In this document: piece by piece, positions 35,430-44,200 of the stretch
Numbering within the stretch: the first letter of the stretch is position 1
Layout: every line of letters starts with the position of its first letter
Origin: JAKJEP01 sp964580995
GTDB lineage: Bacteria; Planctomycetota; Phycisphaerae; Sedimentisphaerales; SM23-30
Direction of reading: 5' to 3'
NCBI GenBank assembly: GCA_964580995.1
Contig: CAZOMV010000031.1
Location: forward strand, 1-52,762
Length of the DNA: 52,762 bases
Program-made: the position numbers and the translations under genes
Notes under the pieces: generated by a model
Seen by the model: the letters and a program-made list of their open reading frames with translations, nothing else
The model's database searches: none
Told to the model about the DNA's origin: nothing

Positions 35430-37997
35430 ATGAAAAAAACGGCATGGTTTATCGGTTTGTTTTTATGCAGTTGTTTTATCCTTTATCCGGGGCAAGTGAA
35501 AGCAAAGGAAGTACGGTCCGCTGAAAGAAAGGTCATTCCTCTGGATGGGGTTTGGGAGATTGCCGAAGGTTCGTTGGAAGCGATTCCCGCCGATTTTTCC
35601 CATACGGTAGCAGTACCCGGCCTGGCGGATATGGCGGAGCCGGCTTTTACGGAGGTGGGGACGAAAAGCAATCAGCGGGAGGCGTTCTGGTACCGGAAAA
35701 CTTTTACCATTGACAAAGATGTGGATGAAGTAGCTCTCTTAAAGATCCATAAGGCGAAATATGGTACCCGCGTATTTCTGAATCAGCAGCTTGTCGGTGA
35801 TTCGTTATCCTGTTTTACGCCCTTGATTTTCGAGGTGAAAAAATTTCTCCGTGGTTCAGGTCAGAAAAACGAACTGCTAATTCGTATAGGAGCCGACCGG
35901 GAGGGATTGCCGAAAAATGTCCCGGACGGCTGGGATTTTGAAAAAGTTCGCTATATCCCCGGTATCTATGATTCGGTGGAATTGATTCTATCAGGAACAC
36001 CCCATTTTATTCGTGCCCAGGTCGTTCCCGATATCGAACAGATGGCGGTGGGCGTGGTAGCTTTGCTTGAAAATGCCGGGAAATCGCAGGATACCGTTCT
36101 TCACTATCAAATTCGGGAAGCAGCCACCAGCCGGGAAGTGGCAGCGGGAGTGAAAAACCTGGGCCGGCTCGAATCCAATCAGCAAAATGAATGTAAATTG
36201 GAAATCCCGATTCCCAATGGCCGGTTATGGTCCCCCGATGATCCGTTCCTCTATGAGTTGATTTTGTCAACAGAAGGGGATAGTTATATTACCCGGTTTG
36301 GCCTGCGTTCCTTCCGTTTTGATAAGGAAACCGGCCATGCCGTCCTGAACAACCAGCCGTTTTTCATGCGGGGCACGAACATTTGCTTCTATCGTTTTTT
36401 TGAGGATTCCCAGCGGGGGGATAAACCCTGGCGCAAAGATTGGGCACGAAGAGTGCTCCGCCGATTTAAAGAGATGAACTGGAATTCCATTCGATACTGT
36501 ATTGGATTCCCGCCTGAAATCTGGTATGAGGTCGCGGATGAAGAGGGCTTTTTAATTCAGGACGAGTTCCCGATCTGGTATCTGGATAAATGGCCGGCCG
36601 AGTTGCAAGCGGAGCAGATTATCGGCGAATTCGCCGATTGGATGCGGGAAAGATGGAATCACCCCTGCGTGGTGATCTGGGATGCACAAAATGAAACATC
36701 ATCGCAGGGCCAGACCGCAAAAGTCATCGAAGCCGTTCGCTCTCTGGACTTGTCCAATCGTCCCTGGGACAACGGCTGGGACCCGCCGCAAGGTCCGGCC
36801 GACTCCTTTGAAGCTCATCCCTATCCAATGGCCCAGTCCTATTTTACTAAAGGTGCTCCTGTTTTTCGCTTGGAGAATTTTGTACGAATTCCTGGCCGGC
36901 CTGGTAAGGATGTGGAGGGTTTTGGCTGGTTGTTCAAAGGCAATGCCCGCGAAAATCAAACAAACCAGCCGATTATCATTAATGAATATGGCTGGTTATG
37001 GCTTAATCGGGACGGGACTCCGACCACCCTTTCGAAAAATGTCTATGCGGAATTGCTCGGCCCGGACGCCTCCGTTCCACAATTGCGGGAAACCTATGCC
37101 CGCTATTTGGCCGTCATGACGGAGTTCTGGCGTTGCCATCGCGAATGTGCCGCCGTGCTTCATTTCTGCGGCCTGGGCTATTCGCGTCCGGATGGCCAAA
37201 CTTCGGATAACTTTCTCGATCTGGAAACATTGGAATTTGAGCCGTACTTCCGAAAAATCGTGGGGGATGCCTTTTCACCGGTCGGCCTGATGATTGATGA
37301 ATGGGCGGAATATTTTCATCCGGGGGAAAAACGTGTGATTCCGGTTATCCTTATTAATGATTTATACACCGATTGGGATAGTACGATTCAGTTGCGTATC
37401 CAAAAAGGTCAGGAAATACTGGCGGAAGAAGTAAAATCCTGTTCCGTTAAAGCTTTAGGCAAAGAAAAAATTGCATTTGAATTATCAGTGCCCCAGCAGA
37501 CTGGTAAATACCAATTGATTGCCGAACGGTCCGATGCCGCGGGTAAGAGTATTTGCAGTATCCGGGACTTCAAAATCTTATCGCAGGAAGAACAATTTAC
37601 CGTGCATGGCTATCCGATTTCATCCATGCCGGAAGTTTCGTCCATGATTACCGTTGACGGCTCCTCTTACTCTGCTGAATATGCCATCGATGGTGATCTG
37701 ACTACCCGCTGGTCATCCGGATTTTCCGATCCGCAGTGGCTCACCGTCGATTTGGGCGAAGTGGTTCCCATTTCAAAAGTAAAACTCACCTGGGAGACAG
37801 CTTACGCCAAATCGTATCTCATCCAGGTTTCAAAAGACAGCCGTTCCTGGGAGGAAATCTATCGTACCGATCAGGGGGATGGGGGTGTTGATGAGATAGT
37901 TTTCGATCCCAGGGAGGCTCGTTATATTCGCCTGATCGGATTGCAGCGGGGGACCGAATTTGGGTATTCCCTTTTTGATTTCAGGGTATTTCGATAA
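35430..37997 (+). CDS. Secreted glycoside hydrolase family 2 protein with C-terminal F5/8-type domain
   Basis: About 855 residues from ATG 35430 (an ATG at 35400 gives ten more). The signal peptide is MKKTAWFIGLFLCSCFILYPG with cleavage after VKA. GH2 layout: sugar-binding jelly roll (about 30-190), Ig-like domain (about 190-300), TIM barrel (about 300-580). Acid/base Glu422 sits in WDAQNET and the nucleophile is probably Glu519 in IINEYGWLW, so both catalytic residues are present. A C-terminal discoidin/F5-8 domain (last 135 residues, AIDGDLTTRWSSGF) should bind carbohydrate. Beta-galactosidase, glucuronidase and mannosidase activities all occur in the family; specificity is not decidable here. 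Confidence 0.92.
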   Translation: MKKTAWFIGLFLCSCFILYPGQVKAKEVRSAERKVIPLDGVWEIAEGSLEAIPADFSHTVAVPGLADMAEPAFTEVGTKSNQREAFWYRKTFTIDKDVDEVALLKIHKAKYGTRVFLNQQLVGDSLSCFTPLIFEVKKFLRGSGQKNELLIRIGADREGLPKNVPDGWDFEKVRYIPGIYDSVELILSGTPHFIRAQVVPDIEQMAVGVVALLENAGKSQDTVLHYQIREAATSREVAAGVKNLGRLESNQQNECKLEIPIPNGRLWSPDDPFLYELILSTEGDSYITRFGLRSFRFDKETGHAVLNNQPFFMRGTNICFYRFFEDSQRGDKPWRKDWARRVLRRFKEMNWNSIRYCIGFPPEIWYEVADEEGFLIQDEFPIWYLDKWPAELQAEQIIGEFADWMRERWNHPCVVIWDAQNETSSQGQTAKVIEAVRSLDLSNRPWDNGWDPPQGPADSFEAHPYPMAQSYFTKGAPVFRLENFVRIPGRPGKDVEGFGWLFKGNARENQTNQPIIINEYGWLWLNRDGTPTTLSKNVYAELLGPDASVPQLRETYARYLAVMTEFWRCHRECAAVLHFCGLGYSRPDGQTSDNFLDLETLEFEPYFRKIVGDAFSPVGLMIDEWAEYFHPGEKRVIPVILINDLYTDWDSTIQLRIQKGQEILAEEVKSCSVKALGKEKIAFELSVPQQTGKYQLIAERSDAAGKSICSIRDFKILSQEEQFTVHGYPISSMPEVSSMITVDGSSYSAEYAIDGDLTTRWSSGFSDPQWLTVDLGEVVPISKVKLTWETAYAKSYLIQVSKDSRSWEEIYRTDQGDGGVDEIVFDPREARYIRLIGLQRGTEFGYSLFDFRVFR

Positions 37998-38023
37998 GCA
38001 TGATTAAATAATCAGAGGATTCT

Positions 38024-39301
38024 ATGAACCAGACAAGCAAATTAAGTAGCAGAGAAAGAGTTGTAAAGGCCATAAATCATCAACCCGTGGACCGCGTCCC
38101 GCTGGATTTGGGCGGTACGGCGTTTACGGGGGCCCATGTCAGCGTCGTTGCCCAGTTGCGGCGGCTGCTGGGTCTGAAAGAGGGGCCGGTGAAGGTCAGC
38201 GAAATGTACCAGATGCTCGGCGAAATCGCCCCGGATTTACAGGCCGCCGTCGGGACCGATGTCACCGTATTGTTCGGGCCGAAAAATATGTTCGGCTTTT
38301 CCAATGCCGACTGGAAGCCCTGGCGGACCTTCGACGGAACGGACGTGCTGGTACCGGGCAAGTTTAACACGACCCCGGAGGCCAACGGGGATATCCTGAT
38401 GTATCCGCAGGGGGATCATTCGGTCCCGCCCAGCGGGCGGATGCCCAAAGGCGGATTTTATTTCGACGCCATCATCCGGCAGGAGCCGATTGACGAGTCG
38501 AAGCTGAATCCGGAGGATAATCTGGAAGAGTTTCATCCCCTGGGAGAAGGGACGCTGCGTTATTATGAAAAGGAGGCGGACGCGCTGTACCGCAATACCG
38601 ATCTGGCGATTGCCACCGGCGGACCGGGAACGGCGCTGGGGGATATTGCCCTGGTGCCGGCGGTCGGGATGAAGCATACCAAAGGGATTCGGGATATCGA
38701 AGAGTGGTATATCAGCACGGCGGCCCGGCGCGATTACCTTACGGAGGTTTTCAGCCGTCAATCGGATATCGCCATTGAGAATCTGAAGCGGCTCTATCAG
38801 GCGGTAGGCAATAAAATTCAGATTATCTGGATGGATGGGACGGATCTGGCAACCCAGACCTCGCTGTTCTGCAGCCCGGACACCTACCGGGAACTGTATA
38901 AACCTTTCCATAAAAAGATGAACGGCTGGGTCCATGCCAACACCGCCTGGAAAACCATGAAACACTGCTGCGGGGCCTGCGCGCCGCTGATCGGGGAATT
39001 CGCGGAGGCAGGCTTCGATATCCTCAATCCGGTGCAGTGCTCAGCCACCGGGATGGATCCGCAACAGTTGGTGGAGAAATACGGCCGCAAGATCGTGTTC
39101 TGGGGCGGCGGGGTGGATACGCAAAAGGTATTGCCGTTCGGCACGGCGGAAGAAGTGAAACAGCAGGTCCGGGAACGGGTGAAGATATTCAGCAAGTACC
39201 ATGGCTTCGTCTTTGCGGCGATCCATAACATCCAGTGCAAAACCCCGGCTGAAAACGTAGCGGCCATGCTCGAAGCCCTGGGCCACCTGCCCCAAAAGTA
39301 A
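38024..39301 (+). CDS. Uroporphyrinogen-decarboxylase-family (corrinoid methyltransferase-like) protein
   Basis: A 425-residue TIM-barrel protein of the UroD superfamily. The start SSRERVVKAINHQPVDRVPLDLGG is typical of the branch that includes MtaA/CmuA methyltransferases and many planctomycete proteins, not heme-pathway HemE. KHCCGA contains the H-x-C-G element (H314, C316, G317) that binds zinc in methylcobamide-coenzyme M methyltransferases. Genuine HemE residues are not seen. AGAGGA precedes the ATG. A cobamide-dependent demethylation of a methoxylated sugar or aromatic is possible but no corrinoid protein is adjacent. Substrate unknown. Confidence 0.82.
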   Translation: MNQTSKLSSRERVVKAINHQPVDRVPLDLGGTAFTGAHVSVVAQLRRLLGLKEGPVKVSEMYQMLGEIAPDLQAAVGTDVTVLFGPKNMFGFSNADWKPWRTFDGTDVLVPGKFNTTPEANGDILMYPQGDHSVPPSGRMPKGGFYFDAIIRQEPIDESKLNPEDNLEEFHPLGEGTLRYYEKEADALYRNTDLAIATGGPGTALGDIALVPAVGMKHTKGIRDIEEWYISTAARRDYLTEVFSRQSDIAIENLKRLYQAVGNKIQIIWMDGTDLATQTSLFCSPDTYRELYKPFHKKMNGWVHANTAWKTMKHCCGACAPLIGEFAEAGFDILNPVQCSATGMDPQQLVEKYGRKIVFWGGGVDTQKVLPFGTAEEVKQQVRERVKIFSKYHGFVFAAIHNIQCKTPAENVAAMLEALGHLPQK

Positions 39302-39307
39302 ACATAG

Positions 39308-39417
39308 GGTGGGGCCTGCCCCACCAGCTTCTAAAATTTGTTTGTAACGGGTGGCACCTTTCTGCCGCAGGCAGAGAGGTGTTCTTCTGTAATTCTGCCA
39401 CGGCCATTCTGGCCGTG
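39308..39417. repeat. Cluster of three perfect hairpins between the UroD-type and transporter genes
   Basis: Stem 1 GGTGGGGC-CT-GCCCCACC (39308-39325), stem 2 CTGCC-GCA-GGCAG (39362-39374) and stem 3 CACGGCC-ATTCT-GGCCGTG (39399-39417). All are perfect. None has an immediate T-run. The compact array of perfect palindromes resembles dispersed extragenic palindromic (REP/MITE-like) elements more than a terminator. No second copy is in this window. Confidence 0.55.
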
Positions 39418-39458
39418 TTCGTACGTACATAAAATGGTTTTAAATCGGAGACAGGCTG

Positions 39459-40880
39459 ATGAATAAGACGGAAAATAGCAATCGGTTGTCAGAATCCGAA
39501 AACCCGGGCAGTTTGTTATATCTTACGCTAATCACTCTGGTAGCCGCCCTGGGGGGCCTGCTGTTCGGCTACGATACGGCGGTAATCTCCGGTGCGATCG
39601 GTTTTTTAGAGACCCGTTATCAACTGGACCCGACGGCGAAAGGCTGGGCGGCTTCCAGTGCCCTGGTTGGCTGCGTTCTGGGTGTGCTGGTGGCGGGCCT
39701 GCTTAGCGACTGGCTGGGCCGCAAAAAGGTGCTGATCCTGGCGGCGGTCCTGTTCCTGATTTCCGCCATCGGCACCGCCCTGCCCAGGAATCTGCTGGAA
39801 TTCATTATTTACCGCATTGTCGGCGGGATCGGAGTGGGGGCGGCGTCGATGACCTCGCCCATGTATATCGCGGAGGTCTCGCCCGCCCACATTCGCGGCC
39901 GGATGGTATCGATCAATCAGTTCGCCATCGTAACGGGGATGCTGATGGTGTACTTTGTCAATTACTTCATCGCGGGGCAGGGTACGGAAGAGTGGAATGT
40001 GCAGTACGGCTGGCGCTGGATGTTCGGTTCGGAGGCACTGCCGGCTTTTTTGCTGCTGGTGTTTTTGTTTTTCGTGCCGGAAAGTCCCCGCTGGCTGACC
40101 AAACAGAAGCGGCCCGGCGAAGCCTTGAAAATCCTCGCCCGGGTGGGCGGCGGTCAGCATGCCCAATTGGAATTGGCGGCCATCGAAGAAGCCATTGCCC
40201 ATGAAAGCGGTTCCCTCAAGCAGCTATTCCATCCCGGTATGCGCATCATCCTGGTCATCGGCGTAGTCCTGGCCGTATTGCAGCAGGTCACCGGCATTAA
40301 TGTCTTCCTCTACTACGCGCCCGAAATCTTTAAAAAGCTCGGTTCCGGAACGAACGCCGCCCTGCTGGAAACGGTGATCGTCGGTTCCGTCAATCTCCTT
40401 TTTACCATTATTGCGATCTGGTCGGTGGACAAACTGGGCCGCAAGCCTTTGATGCTGATTGGTTCGACAGGCATGGGCATCTCTTTGCTGGCGATGGGCC
40501 TGTCCGCCTACTATCAGGCGGTGGGATTATGGGTTCTGATTTTTATGCTGGGCTATATCGCCAGCTTCGCCCTTTCCGTCGGCCCGGTCACCTGGGTAAT
40601 CCTTTCGGAAATTTTCCCCACCAAAATTCGCGGCCGGGCCATGGCGCTTGCCACCTTCTGCCTCTGGGTCGCCAATTATTTCGTCTCGCAAACCTTCCCC
40701 ATGATGCAGGAAAACAAGTGGCTGGTGGAACGTTTCCATAATGCCTTCCCATTCTGGATTTATGGGATGTTGTGCGTGGTGCTGGTCCTTTTTGTCTGGT
40801 TCCTGGTGCCGGAAACCAAGGGCAAAACGCTGGAAGAGATCGAAAAACGCTGGATCCACAGCAACGGAACGGCGGAATAA
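39459..40880 (+). CDS. Sugar porter MFS transporter (XylE-like)
   Basis: A 473-residue, twelve-helix major facilitator of the sugar porter group. Diagnostic blocks in order: GLLFGYDTAVISGAIGFL (helix 1), DWLGRKKVL loop 2-3, AEVSPAHIRGRMVSINQ, PESPRWLTKQ, QQVTGINVFLYYAPEIFKKLG (helix 7 sugar-binding QQ..GIN), DKLGRKPLM, LSEIFPTKIRGRAMA and the C-terminal VPETKGKTLEEIE. Relatives import xylose, galactose, arabinose or myo-inositol with protons. GGAGACAGG precedes the ATG. It closes the GntR-GH2-UroD-transporter row, so the released sugar is probably taken up here. Confidence 0.95.
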   Translation: MNKTENSNRLSESENPGSLLYLTLITLVAALGGLLFGYDTAVISGAIGFLETRYQLDPTAKGWAASSALVGCVLGVLVAGLLSDWLGRKKVLILAAVLFLISAIGTALPRNLLEFIIYRIVGGIGVGAASMTSPMYIAEVSPAHIRGRMVSINQFAIVTGMLMVYFVNYFIAGQGTEEWNVQYGWRWMFGSEALPAFLLLVFLFFVPESPRWLTKQKRPGEALKILARVGGGQHAQLELAAIEEAIAHESGSLKQLFHPGMRIILVIGVVLAVLQQVTGINVFLYYAPEIFKKLGSGTNAALLETVIVGSVNLLFTIIAIWSVDKLGRKPLMLIGSTGMGISLLAMGLSAYYQAVGLWVLIFMLGYIASFALSVGPVTWVILSEIFPTKIRGRAMALATFCLWVANYFVSQTFPMMQENKWLVERFHNAFPFWIYGMLCVVLVLFVWFLVPETKGKTLEEIEKRWIHSNGTAE

Positions 40881-40935
40881 AAAAACTTGTAAATTATTTA
40901 TAAACAACCAATTATATCGGTCTTGACAATAAAGG

Positions 40936-40964
40936 TTGTTTTGGGGGATCCAATCTGCTAGAAT
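40936..40964 (+). promoter_or_regulatory. Predicted promoter of the LEPR-XLL gene
   Basis: TTGTTT (40936-40941), 17-base spacer, TAGAAT (40959-40964). Transcription near 40971 would give a leader of about 245 bases. A TTGACA at 40923-40928 is a better -35 on its own but has no -10 box at the right distance. Confidence 0.45.
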
Positions 40965-40991
40965 AAGGTAAGTGAGGCAGTAGCAAAGACT

Positions 40992-41071
40992 AACCGGAAG
41001 GAAGTGAGAAATTTCAGGAAAAGCAGAAACTTTCCTGCCGGTTTTGGCGTAGAAACAATAGGATGCTATTG
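40992..41071 (+). promoter_or_regulatory. Structured RNA leader (two stem-loops)
   Basis: Stem A: AACCGG (40992-40997) with CCGGTT (41038-41043), enclosing CAGGAAA (41015-41021) with TTTCCTG (41031-41037); the 5' side carries a 17-base purine-rich bulge. Stem B: CAATAG (41056-41061) with CTATTG (41066-41071) around a GATG tetraloop. It matches no riboswitch I know. It could be a translational control leader, or stem A plus TTTT could act as an attenuator. Confidence 0.4.
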
Positions 41072-41215
41072 CAAGATGTACCAGCAGCTAAGAGCCACGC
41101 AGCCAGGAACAAAGAGGGATTCCAGGGAAGAAATATAGCCGGTCGGTTAAGCGTTATTGATTTTGTTAACTCCCGGTGAGATGACTGGATGTCACTCAAT
41201 TGGTAAAGGACCACT

Positions 41216-44200
41216 ATGAAACGTATCCGCCGCCTGCTCAAAAATACCCATCAACCACATTCCAGCCAACCGAATTCCGCGCTCCATCTGGAACCGCTGG
41301 AGTCCCGCCTGCTGCTTTCCGTTGCCGACCATCTGCGCATAACGGAGATTATGTATAATGCCGTCGGACCGACAACCCCGGCAGAACTAGCCAATCCCGC
41401 CTGGACGGGAGGATCCTTTGAATATATTGAGCTAAAGAATACCGGTACGGAAACTCTGAATCTGACGGGGGTTTCGTTTGTGGAAGTAACAGATCCGAAT
41501 GATCCTTTATCAACTGTGGGGATTGCGTTTGATTTTACCGGCAAAAATGTACCATCGTTGGGACCGGGGGAGTATGTGCTGGTGGTGAGTAACCAAGCAG
41601 CGTTTACGGCCCGGTATGGTGGGGGGGTTGCCGGCAAGATTGCGGGGGAATATACCGGTAGTATCAGTAATAACGGGGAGCAGATAACGCTGAAATCCGG
41701 CGCGGACATCGTACAGCAATTTGATTATAAAGATAGCTGGTATCCGATTACCGACGGGGAGGGATTTTCTCTGACTATTCGGGACGCAGCCAGTATCGAT
41801 CCGGATGACTGGAGTGATGACGGCGGTTGGCGGCCGAGCGGACCATATAATGGCAGTCCGGGTCAGGACGATTTGTATGTTCATCAGGTAGTTATCAATG
41901 AGCTGCTGGCACATAATGATTCTCCGATGGGGGATTGGATTGAATTTTACAATACTACCGATCAGACAATTGATATGAAAGGCTGGTTTTTAAGTGATGA
42001 CAGTACGAATTTGAAACTATATGAGATTCCGGCAGGAAAAACCATTCCGGCTCACGGATACCTGGTATTGAATCAAACACAGGATTTCGGCTTTGGTTTA
42101 AGTGAAAATGGGGAAACGGTTTATCTGGTAGCGGGGAATGGCGGGGTAATTACCAATTTTGTGAGTCAAAAGACCTTTCGTGCTTCGGATTGGGAGGTAA
42201 CATTCGGTACGTATGTTAAAAGTACGGGCGGGGATGATTTTGTGGCAATGGCTACGCCCACGCCAGGAGCGGCTAATTCGGGGCCCAAAGTCGGCCCGAT
42301 TGTTATCAGCGAGATTATGTATAATCCGACCAGCGTGGATGATACGGAGGAATATATCAAATTGACAAATATTACCGGCTTGCCGGTGATTCTGGAGGAT
42401 GAGGTTAAATATTTTAATAGTCCCTCTGATCCATTGAAATCCGTACCCATTACGGTGCCCTGGAGCTTTACCGATGGAATTGAGTATGTATTTGGCACGG
42501 GGGCATCGGCCGTAACGATTCCGGCTTATGGTTCGATCATTATTGCGAAAGACCCGGCGGTTTTTACCGCGGCGTATGGGGCTACACCGGGGATGCAGGT
42601 GCTTGGTCCGTTTACGGGCAGCCTGGCCAATAATGGGGAAAATGTGGAACTGTCCATGCCGGGCGATAGAAATTTAGTTGCTCAGTATTATATTTTGCAG
42701 GATCGGGTGAATTATAATGATATCTCTCCCTGGCCGACGGAACCGGACGGCGGCGGGATGGCGCTGGTTCGAAAGGACAACGATGCCTATGGCAATGATC
42801 CGGTTAACTGGGAGGCGGGCCATCCGCTGGATAATGCACCGACAATTGCCTCCCTCAGCGACAGCCCCGATCCGGTGGTACAGGGAAACAACTTAACCTT
42901 GACCGCCAGTGGGGTAGCCGATGATTATCAGGTGGCGAAGGTGGAATTTTACCGCCAGGCGGTCGGCGGCGATGTGTTGCTGGGAACGGATACCAGCAGT
43001 GTCGGCGGCTGGACCTGGACGGGTTCGACCGCCGGTTTCCCAGCCGGGACCATCACTTATTACGCCCGTGTCACGGATGACGCCGGCTTTACCAGCAGCC
43101 TGGTAACTACCACCGGCGTGCTGGAACTGCCCAATGTAGCCCCGGCCATCGGCTCGCTCAGTGTCAGCAGCAGCCCGGTTACTCCCGGTACAACAATCAC
43201 CATAACCGCCAACAATGTCACCGACAGCGACGGCAGCGTGACCCAGGTGGAATTCTACCTGGACGTGAACACCAACGGCCAGATTGATGCGGGAACCGAT
43301 ATTTTATTGGGAGATGATAATGATGCCGCCGGCGGCTGGATCTGGGCCGGCCCGACCGGCGAATTCGTTCTCGGCAGCAATACGGTGCTGGCCCGGGCGC
43401 TGGACAATGATTCAGAATACAGTGCCGTGGTCAGCGCCACCGTGGATATCAACGCCGCCCCGACCGTAGGTTCAATGACCGACAGCCCCGATCCGGTTAC
43501 CCAGGGTGAGAATATCACCCTGACCGCCCTGAATGTCGCCGACAGCGACGGAACGGTAGCCCAGGTCGAATTTTACCGCGATGCCAACGGCAACGGGCTG
43601 GTCGATACCGGGACCGACACTTTACTGGGAACCGATACCAGTTCCACCGGCGGGTGGGCCTGGACCGGTTCGACCGGCGGCTTGGCGGTCGGCACTAATA
43701 CCCTGCTGGTCCGGGCGAAGGATAATGATGCAGCCTATAGCAACGTAGTCAGTACCACCGTGCTGGTAGAGGCGGGAAATGCCGCCCCGACGGTCGGGTC
43801 CTTGACCGACAGCCCCGATCCGGTCACGCTGGGCGAGAATATCACCCTGACGGCCCTCAATATCGCCGACAGCGACGGGACGGTGATCCAAGTGGAATTT
43901 TACCGCGATGTCAACAGCAACGGACTAATTGATGTCGGTACCGACTCTTTATTGGGAACCGATACCAACTCCGCCGGCGGCTGGACCTGGACGGGGTCAA
44001 CCAGCGGCTTTGCCCTCGGCACCAATACCCTGCTGGCCCGGGCGAAAGATAACGAAGCGGCCTATAGTAATGTGGTGAGTACCACGGTCACCGTCAATGC
44101 CGCCCCAACCGTAGGTTCTCTTATCGCAGTGCCCGATCCGGTAACCCAGGGCGAGAGTATCACCCTGACAGCCTTGAATGCCGCCGACAGTGACGGGACG

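Larger units (their letters stand above)
40881..41215. other. Long 5' leader region of the LEPR-XLL surface protein
   Basis: The 335 bases contain a likely promoter and at least two stem-loops (both listed separately), but no convincing small gene. The ribosome-binding region before the ATG at 41216 reads GGTAAAGGACCACT. The rest of the stretch is moderately AT-rich and shows nothing else that I can name. Confidence 0.5.

Noticed and set aside
40923..40928. Consensus TTGACA as the -35 box of the LEPR-XLL gene
   Set aside because: No -10-like hexamer at 16-18 bases; the TTGTTT/TAGAAT pair fits better.
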